In this document: piece after piece, positions 6,018 through 10,503 of the stretch
Layout: the number at the start of each line of letters is the position of its first letter
Position numbering within the stretch: the first letter of the stretch is position 1
Position numbers and translations under genes: made by a program
Assembly (NCBI GenBank): GCA_046729855.1
Contig: JBKPHM010000097.1
Span: 1 to 10,503, forward strand
From: DATHSY01 sp046729855
GTDB taxonomy: Bacteria > Actinomycetota > UBA4738 > HRBIN12
DNA length: 10,503 nt
Reading direction: 5' to 3'
Notes under the pieces: generated by a model
The model's database searches: none
What the model saw: the letters and a program-made list of their open reading frames with translations, nothing else
Told to the model about the DNA's origin: nothing

Positions 6018-7112
6018 ATGGACAACGCTACGCACCTCGGCTTGGACGTGCACTAGGACACGATCGCCGTCGCCGTGCTGCGCCCAGGCGAAGCCGAACC
6101 CGACGAAAGAACGATCGCGAACACTCCCGAGGCTCTGCGGAGCCTGATCCGCCGCGGAAGGTTCGAGCACCCGGTCGCCTGCTACGAGGCCGGCCCGACC
6201 GGCTACGAGACCCACCGCTTGCTCAGCGGGCTCGGTGTCGCGTGCGACGTGGTCGCTCCCACGATGATCCCCCGTCGAGCCGGTGCCCGCGTCAAGACCG
6301 ACCGGATCGACGCGCGCACCTCGCGCGTTTGCATCGAGCCGGCGAGCTGACCGCGATCCGCGTGCCGAGCCCTGCCGAGGAGGCGATCCGCGATCTCGTG
6401 CGTGTGCGCGAGGACATCAAGGACGACCGCCGCACGACCCAGCATCGGGTCAAGGGCTTCCTGCTGCGCCAGGGACGGCGCTATCCGGGCAGGGACAAGG
6501 GATGGAGCGACAAGTTCGACCTGTGGGCACGCGCCCAGCGCTTCGAGGAACCTGCCGCCGACGCCGCCTACCCCCACTACCTCGCCGCGCTCGACGTGCG
6601 AAGGACCCAGCTCGCCACGATCACCACCGAGATCGAGGACGCCGCTCAGCTGCCACCGCTTGCTGAGCCCGTTGCCAAGCTCCGGTGCCTGCGTGGGATC
6701 GAGACGCTCTCCGCGGTGAGCATCACCGCCGAGGTGTGCGACTTCCGACGCTTCCCCCGTGCGCCTTCTTTCATGGCCTTCACCGGCCTCGTCCCCTCCG
6801 AGCACTCGAGCGGGCCATCGGGTGCATCGTGGCTCGATCACCAAGACCGGCAACACGCACGTGCGTCGCGTGCTCGTCGAGGCAGCCTGGAGCTACCGGC
6901 ACCGCCCAGCCATCGGCATCAACCTGCGCCGGCGGAGCGAGGGTCAGCCTCCCGAGGTCCTGGCCTACGCATGGGCGGCACAGTGTCGGCTCTTCTCTCG
7001 GTTCCATTCCATCGCCTCGACGAAGAACCGCAACGTCGCCGTCGTCGCGGTCGCGAGGGAGCTCTCGGGGTTCGTCTGGGGACTCATGACCAACCACCTC
7101 CAGACAGCATGA
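6018..7112 (+). pseudogene. IS110-family DEDD transposase, inactivated
   Basis: The start ATG 6018 follows GGAGGTGG (6003-6010) at good spacing. The product opens MDNATHLGLDVH and is interrupted by TAG (6054-6056) where relatives have a Lys codon (LGLDVHKD). It then continues with TIAVAVLRPGEAEPDERT in the same frame. A one-base deletion near 6312-6320 (after KTDRIDAR, before HLARLHRAGELTAIRVP) and a one-base insertion near 6808-6814 (after EHSSG, before HRVHRGSITKTGN) shift and restore the frame. The repaired length is 364 residues, normal for the family. The four acidic residues of the RuvC-like DEDD core are at D10, E57, D95 and D98. The C-terminal part carries the transposase-20 (PF02371-type) region with FTGLVPSEHSSG and GSITKTGNTHVRRVLVEAAW. 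In IS110 enzymes this region holds the catalytic Ser and works with a guide RNA. Confidence 0.85.
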
Positions 7113-7321
7113 GCGAGCTTGAGGTCGAGCAGGCGCACCCTCCGGAGGGATCCTCGCGGACGCTATGCGAGTTCCGATCCGCCCCAGTTAGTCAGAGGCA
7201 GCCTCCGAGCGAACCCGTGAACTGCGGTCCCGATCCGCGAATACGAGAGTGGTCGATCGCCGCTGCCACCTGCCTGCTCGTCCTCACCCCGCACCCCGCC
7301 CGACCGCCCTGAGCAGTCGTG
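7113..7321 (+). ncRNA. Candidate IS1111-type guide (seek/bridge) RNA region
   Basis: This 209-nt non-coding stretch lies between the transposase stop and the right-end TTGACA box. It holds several possible stems: the 12-bp palindrome CCCTCCGGAGGG (7138-7149), CTCGC/GCGAG with a 9-nt loop (7153-7171) and GCGG/CCGC with a 7-nt loop (7224-7238). IS1111-subgroup elements are known to encode their guide RNA here. The string ATACGAG occurs once inside (7241-7247) and again at the right junction (7337-7343), as might be expected of a guide segment matching the target, although a 7-nt match could be chance. The open frames across it have no protein-like content. Exact RNA ends cannot be set by eye. 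Confidence 0.4.
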
Positions 7322-7338
7322 TTGACATTCCGTCTCAT

Positions 7339-7550
7339 ACGAGCGTCCACGGACGTGGTGTACGAACGATGCCCTGAAGGCCGTTGAAACAGAGGACCAC
7401 CGAGTCATCCTCAACGAGATCTGGACTCGGGAGGACAGACGTCGCCGCGCCGTCTGCCGGGCGATGACGGGTGAATCGCGAAGTCACGGTCCGCAACCGG
7501 GCTACGCGAGATCTGGCTCGTCCATCCCGAACGACGCCGACGGCCCCGCG
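7339..7550. other. Region between IS right end and RibD-like remnant, no supported gene
   Basis: A plus-strand frame after a stop near 7324 contains DALKAVETEDHRVILNEIW, which looks moderately protein-like, but it has no good start or ribosome binding site and soon turns Arg- and Pro-rich. Given the RibD-like remnant on the other strand just right of it, this stretch may be its decayed body or an unrelated relic. Nothing further was identified. Confidence 0.3.
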
Positions 7551-7607
7551 TTACCGCAAGAAGTCCCCGGAGATCACCCAGAACTCCATGACCACGAGCT
7601 TCCGCAT
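7551..7607 (-). pseudogene. N-terminal remnant of a RibD C-terminal/DHFR-like protein
   Basis: On the minus strand a near-ideal ribosome binding site AAGGAGG lies 7 nt before ATG 7607. The frame reads MRKLVVMEFWVISGDFLR and stops at TAA 7551. The opening MRKLVV-EF is the typical start of small dihydrofolate-reductase-like (RibD C-terminal domain) proteins, in which a strand MRKLVV-EFVSLDGV forms the core of the nucleotide-binding fold. Similarity ends after the first strand, the expected SLDGV is absent, and no continuation was found in the other frames. It is most likely the surviving 5' end of a dead gene whose translation signals are intact. An independent 18-residue peptide is possible but unsupported. 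Confidence 0.45.
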
Positions 7608-7861
7608 GGCGCTTCCTCCTTCGCTCGACTGACGCATTGATTGTCTTCGCAAACGAGAAGTCAAACACTGATCTTCCGGCCCAATCGAGGACTTCGTTGA
7701 GCACAACGAGCGAAGCTCTGTGAGCATTTCTCAGGAGCTACATTCGAGAGAGAACATGAAGCGAGGATGGTAGTGGCCGCGCCGACGAGAACCGGGACTG
7801 CGTTTCTCTCGCTCAGCGCCGCTGGCGTATCCGGTCACTGCGCTCACGAACCTGACCTGCG

Positions 7862-8071
7862 TCACCGTTCCTTCGAACGAACGCCGTTTCGCCGACGAGC
7901 ACGGACCCACGACGCCACGACGATCGCTGTCGCAACGACCCATACAGCGAAACCGGCGGCGGCGATGGTCCACATCCCTTGCATGCTGAATCCGCCATTC
8001 GGGAACTGGACGACCGTCGCCGTGATGCCGGCCGCGATGAGCCCGACTATCGCGGCGTTCCATGCGGTGGA
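7862..8071 (-). CDS. Two-helix membrane segment in frame with the upstream Clp N-domain gene
   Basis: Directly after the TGA of the Clp N-domain gene the same frame stays open for 69 codons to TGA 7862. It encodes a first helix (WNAAIVGLIAAGITATVV, about residues 4-21), a short loop, a second helix (about 32-56, including AAAGFAVWVVATAIVVASWV) and a basic tail ending RARRRNGVRSKER, a convincing membrane-protein pattern with the positive charges after the second helix. No ATG, GTG or TTG occurs before the internal ATG in FSMQGM, so as a separate gene it would need a non-standard start or have lost its 5' end. Alternatively it is a C-terminal membrane anchor cut off from, or read through from, the Clp N-domain protein. 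Which is right cannot be decided here. Confidence 0.45.
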   Translation of the reverse strand, partial: STAWNAAIVGLIAAGITATVVQFPNGGFSMQGMWTIAAAGFAVWVVATAIVVASWVRARRRNGVRSKER

Positions 8072-8743
8072 TCAGGGAACCGGGCCGAGCGCGGCGCTGC
8101 ACGCGCGGCAGTAGAGGACGCGGATGAGCGAGGCCTCTCCCTCGTCGTCGGCCGCCGTGACCGTCGCGATCGCGGCAGCCTCGGCGAGCGACGCCCTGCA
8201 GGATGGGCATCGCGCCCCCTCGTGCGAAGCCGGCTCGATGTCGCCGGGTGTGGGGACGACCCCTCCGGCAGCCCGCCCGAACGCCTCAGCCGCTACGGCG
8301 CTGGGCGCGTACCCCGACACGAACTGGATCACCGCTGCCCGTGCTCGGTCCAGATCGACCCCCATCTGCTGCATGACCTGCGCCGCGACGCCCTCGCCCT
8401 CAGCAATCAGGCCGAGGAGGATGTGCTCGGTGCCGATGTACTTTTGGCCGAGCTGGACCGACTCGCGCAGGGACAGCTCGAGGACCCTCTTCGCTCGGGA
8501 CGTGAACGGGATATGGCCGGTCGGCCGCCGGTCGCCCTCCCCGATGATCTCCTCGACTCGGCGGCGTACCTCCTCCAGCGAGACACCGAGTCCCTGGAGC
8601 GCCTGCGCGGCGACGCCCTCCCCCTCGTGCACCAGTCCGAGCAGGATGTGCTCGGTCCCGACGTAGTTGTGGTTGAGCATCCTCGACTCTTCTTGAGCGA
8701 GGACGACGACGCGCCGAGCACGATCCGTGAATCGCTCGAACAT
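8072..8743 (-). CDS. Clp N-terminal (double-repeat) domain protein with C-terminal zinc ribbon
   Basis: The 223-residue protein begins MFERFTDRARRVVVLAQEES, the standard start of ClpC, which fixes the start at ATG 8743 although only a weak ribosome binding site is seen. It has two Clp N-domain repeats: residues about 2-70 (LNHNYVGTEHILLGLVHEGE) and about 80-148 (LGQKYIGTEHILLGLIAEGE). There are no AAA+ ATPase modules, so it is not a full ClpC unfoldase. It could act as a stand-alone substrate- or adaptor-binding domain. After a Gly/Pro/Ala linker come two CxxC pairs (C179/C182 and C212/C215), an apparent zinc ribbon. Similar ClpC-N plus CxxC proteins are common in actinobacteria. The gene is intact. 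Immediately after its TGA the same frame encodes two membrane helices. Confidence 0.85.
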   Translation of the reverse strand: MFERFTDRARRVVVLAQEESRMLNHNYVGTEHILLGLVHEGEGVAAQALQGLGVSLEEVRRRVEEIIGEGDRRPTGHIPFTSRAKRVLELSLRESVQLGQKYIGTEHILLGLIAEGEGVAAQVMQQMGVDLDRARAAVIQFVSGYAPSAVAAEAFGRAAGGVVPTPGDIEPASHEGARCPSCRASLAEAAAIATVTAADDEGEASLIRVLYCRACSAALGPVP

Positions 8744-9048
8744 GCACCCAGGATAGGCCGGCAACCATCGCGAGGATGCATCAATCTCCGTGAGCCGGGC
8801 GGCAGGGTGAGCCGCAACCTTCCGACGACCGCACCTTGAGCAGCGCCGCGTCCATCCTCATGCGCTCGTCCGAGCGCGTCGGGGGTCTTGCGCCAGGAGT
8901 GGTAGACCGCTGAGCTCCTCGAGCGACCCCGTCGCAGCCAGCGACGCTTCGCCCGACTCGCACCCTGTGGGTGCCGAGGACGCGATTCCTTGGGTGCTCG
9001 GGCGCTTGACACCAGCGATGAGCGAGCGCTTCAGTCAGGATCACCGGC
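8744..9048. other. Intergenic region with one strong stem-loop
   Basis: No gene is supported on either strand in these 305 bp. The main structure is at 8957-8978: CTCG-CACCC, loop TGT, GGGTG-C-CGAG, a 9-bp stem with a single bulged base. It has no T-tract. The region should include the promoter of the Clp N-domain gene, but no clear -35/-10 pair was recognised. Confidence 0.35.
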
Positions 9049-9399
9049 ATGGTCATGTCCCTGCTCTATTAGATCCTGCGCCGTCTCCTCGAGCTGCTCG
9101 TAGCGCGAGCACGTCCCCACAGCGCAAACGAGATCGAGCTGCTAGTGCTACGCCACGAACTCACCGTGCTTCGGCCGTCAGGTCGGGCGACGGAGGTTCC
9201 ACTCACAGGATCGGGCCGTCCTGGCGGCGCTGGCCCGGCGCCACCAGAATAGCAGTGGCTGAATCTGCTGGTGCGGCCGGAGACCGTGCGGAGATGGCAC
9301 CGCGCGGCGCTCGCCCGACGATGGACCGATCCGCACAAGCATCCGGGCCGACCACCGCTCCGATCAGCCGTGAAGGACCTCATCGTCCTTGCGCCGAGT
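9049..9399 (+). pseudogene. Degenerate integrase-type (rve/DDE) transposase, N-terminal half
   Basis: Successive frames spell the conserved N-terminal half of an actinobacterial rve transposase. After ATG 9049 or 9055 (AGGA about 8 nt upstream) it reads MSLLY, a TAG at 9070-9072, then ILRRLLELLVARARP and NEIELLVLRHELTVLR. After a one-base insertion near 9177 comes QVGRRRFHSQDRAVLAALAR. After a shift back near 9250 comes LLVRPETVRRWHRAALARRW and PHKHPGRPPLRSAVKDLIVL. The pattern (VLRHEL-VLRRQV, DRA-LAAL, P-TV-RWHR, RPGRPPL) is unmistakable for the helix-turn-helix part. The sequence then diverges, so the DDE catalytic core is missing. One nonsense and two frameshift lesions make it dead. It is a relative of the fragment at 1392-1619. 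Confidence 0.65.
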
Positions 9400-9440
9400 T
9401 GCCACTCAGGCGAGGACGTCACACTGACCGGTTTGAGGGC

Positions 9441-9675
9441 ATGTGGACGGACGACGAGGATCGCCGGGTGCCGCGGAACGTGAGTTGGAAGCGGACGCGC
9501 AGACCGATCGCGAGGCCGAATTCGCCTGGGCCTCCTCCAGACGCAGGTGCAATTCGGCGAGGATTGGGGCAACGAGCTGGAGCGTCTGGAGCTGGGGTTC
9601 TCTCCGGTCTGGGACCGCCAAAGGCTAAAGTGGTGGCTCGAGCTCTGGCAGCGCGGTGCGCGCGGCAATCGATGA
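9441..9675 (+). pseudogene. Unrecognised gene remnant with a Trp-rich C-terminus
   Basis: Two adjacent plus-strand frames join into one plausible protein end. Frame two gives GAAERELEADAQTDREAEFA (a strongly acidic helix). From about 9531 frame one gives LLQTQVQFGEDWGNELERLE and then LGFSPVWDRQRLKWWLELWQ with a basic end, stopping at TGA 9673. Five Trp in about 42 residues and regular charge patterning are unlike random reading of this DNA. One frameshift near 9526-9535 is needed. No start is certain; an ATG at 9441 lies in a third frame. No family was recognised. Confidence 0.35.
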
Positions 9676-10125
9676 TCCCGTGCTTGGAGCATCCGGCTCG
9701 TCGGCGGGCGTCGCCCCAAGCGTCTGTTCTACGCGAACGGGTCTAGCGTTCGACTATCGCCCCACCACTGGCAGCTGGGCATTTGACAGTCGAGCTCGGC
9801 AAGTACGCGACGCGCACCCCAAGCAGAATCGGCTCGCCGCAGTTCGGGCATCGGACGTCGCGCGCCGGCGCCTGAGCGAGCGCGCGAGAACGCCCTGCGC
9901 CGGCACGGTACGCCCCTGGCGTACGTGAATGCCAATCGCCAGATCTCGCGAGGGTGAGGATCCGGGAGCGGCCCGACCGGCGCCCGATCATCGCGCGGAC
10001 GCTCTCATGCCGTTCGTCACTGGCTGGCTCGACGCGGGCTCAAATCAAGGCGGCCCAGCCCGGTCGGTTGATCGGGTCCGGCCGGAGGAATAGCCGATCG
10101 CACGGGATGATTCGCCGTGACGCGC
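9676..10125. other. Mostly non-coding region with a weak CxxC-containing frame
   Basis: This 450-bp stretch has no supported gene. A minus-strand frame (9743-9991) includes RCPNCGEPILLGVRVAYL, which resembles one half of a zinc ribbon, but the second CxxC partner is missing (only one later CP is present), there is no ribosome binding site and the remainder is Arg/Ser-rich. It may be a relic of a zinc-ribbon protein or chance. No RNA gene or repeat stands out. Confidence 0.3.
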
Positions 10126-10503
10126 TTAGGAAGGACCCGGGTTGGCTGGGGTGTTCTTCCTGCTCGTGCCGCTCCACGCCAGGGTGCCGAGCGCCAGCGC
10201 CGGTGCTATCAGCAGGAAGAGAAGTGGCGAACGTGCGAGCACGATCAGGTCTAGCGCGAGGCTGCCCATGGCGAGCCCCACCGCGGCGGCGAGCGCACTG
10301 CTCCGCCGCGCCCCTCGGCGAACCAAAACCCGCCACAACACCGGTGGTGCGACCAAGACACCGAGCACGTAGATCGGCGCCATGATGAGGCGCGTCGACG
10401 CCTCGATCTCGTTGTCGGTAACCAGTCCAAGGCCGAACAGGAGAAGGATCGGGAGAGCGACGAGCATGAGCGCGACGACGAAGCCTGGGCGAAGGGCAGA
10501 GGA
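10126..10503 (-). CDS. Integral membrane protein, four helices (5' end outside window)
   Basis: The frame is open from the right edge to TAA at 10126. The visible 125 residues contain four hydrophobic segments at about 8-28 (FVVALMLVALPILLLFGLGL), 38-60, 69-89 and 92-110, followed by a polar tail ending in TPANPGPS. The basic stretch RVLVRRGARR between helices 2 and 3 suggests that this loop is cytoplasmic. An internal ATG at 10467 would cut the first helix and has no ribosome binding site, so the true start is probably beyond the window. No family was recognised. The long hydrophobic pattern makes a real gene very likely. Confidence 0.65.
   Translation of the reverse strand, partial: SSALRPGFVVALMLVALPILLLFGLGLVTDNEIEASTRLIMAPIYVLGVLVAPPVLWRVLVRRGARRSSALAAAVGLAMGSLALDLIVLARSPLLFLLIAPALALGTLAWSGTSRKNTPANPGPS

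Larger units (their letters stand above)
5933..7338 (+). mobile_element. Inactivated IS110-family element, IS1111-like architecture
   Basis: The element is about 1.4 kb. Subterminal arms ATGAGACGG (5933-5941) and CCGTCTCAT (7330-7338) form a perfect 9-bp inverted repeat. A TTGACA box sits just inside the right end (7322-7327), where IS110-family elements are known to carry a -35 that is completed when the ends join in the circular form. The 5' non-coding part is short (about 85 bp to the transposase ATG) and the 3' part is long (about 220 bp). Subterminal inverted repeats and a long right-end non-coding region are known features of the IS1111 subgroup. Exact outer boundaries are uncertain by a few bases because this family does not make typical target duplications. 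The transposase is broken, so this copy cannot move by itself. Confidence 0.65.

Noticed and set aside
6018..7112. Programmed frameshifting or stop readthrough as the way the transposase is made
   Set aside because: Three separate lesions, including a TAG exactly replacing a conserved Lys codon, fit decay better. No slippery sequence was evident at the shift sites.
7339..7550. Possible SnoaL-like or other fragment (DALKAVETEDHRVILNEIW) on the plus strand
   Set aside because: The likeness is limited to a short helix, there is no start or ribosome binding site, and it may be out-of-frame reading of a decayed minus-strand gene.
7731..8210. 159-codon minus-strand frame overlapping the Clp gene end
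   Set aside because: It is Arg/His-rich, and the alternative frame over the same bases (7862-8071) gives clear membrane helices.
7979..8839. 286-codon plus-strand open frame
   Set aside because: It mirrors the Clp N-domain gene on the opposite strand. Helix-like stretches in it are reverse readings of the duplicated Clp repeats.
9743..9991. Frame with a CPNC motif suggesting a zinc ribbon
   Set aside because: Only one CxxC is present, with no start signals and low-complexity Arg/Ser flanks. It is mentioned in the region note only.
1..10503. CRISPR array, tRNA, rRNA or tandem repeat array
   Set aside because: No regularly spaced repeats, cloverleaf-like sequences or rRNA-like stretches were seen when reading both strands.

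Overview
This is a GC-rich stretch of bacterial chromosome, most likely from an actinomycete-type soil or environmental bacterium. The class Thermoleophilia is a guess from family content only. The clues are a class III cyclase of the kind normally fused to an alpha/beta hydrolase, an ECF sigma factor whose partner gene begins in the typical actinobacterial way, and a stand-alone ClpC N-domain protein with a C-terminal zinc ribbon. Almost all intact genes lie on the minus strand. No tRNA, rRNA or CRISPR array was seen.

Layout from left to right. The first bases hold the start of a DUF402-family gene that runs off the left edge. Next is a cyclase catalytic domain (326-832) preceded by a frameshifted remnant of its hydrolase partner. 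A decayed stretch follows (about 980-1620), ending in an N-terminal scrap of an integrase-type transposase. Then come an intact secreted Asp-box (sialidase-like) propeller protein (1807-3237), a frameshifted small lipoprotein (3455-3797), and an intact two-gene operon of an ECF sigma factor and a membrane-anchored six-bladed NHL protein (4008-5808).

Immediately upstream of the sigma gene sits a dead IS110-family element (about 5933-7338). Its transposase has one nonsense codon and two compensating frameshifts, but its DEDD residues, a 9-bp subterminal inverted repeat, a right-end TTGACA box and a 3' non-coding region of about 220 nt can all still be seen. This architecture points to the IS1111 subgroup, in which a guide (seek/bridge) RNA is expected downstream of the transposase. 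After it come an 18-codon remnant of a RibD/DHFR-like gene with a strong ribosome binding site, a small membrane-helix coding stretch that directly continues the reading frame of the Clp N-domain gene past its stop, and the Clp N-domain gene itself (8072-8743). The right part holds a second, badly broken integrase-type transposase (9049-9399), an unrecognised W-rich fragment, mostly empty DNA, and the C-terminal part of a four-helix membrane protein leaving the right edge.

Overall the window alternates intact house genes with a graveyard of mobile and orphan genes. Several long ORFs have no lesions, so the frameshifts look more like real decay than poor base calling, although that cannot be proven here. 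The most interesting items are the IS1111-type element with its candidate guide RNA, the sigma/NHL-propeller signalling pair, and the in-frame continuation of the Clp N-domain/zinc-ribbon gene into two membrane helices.
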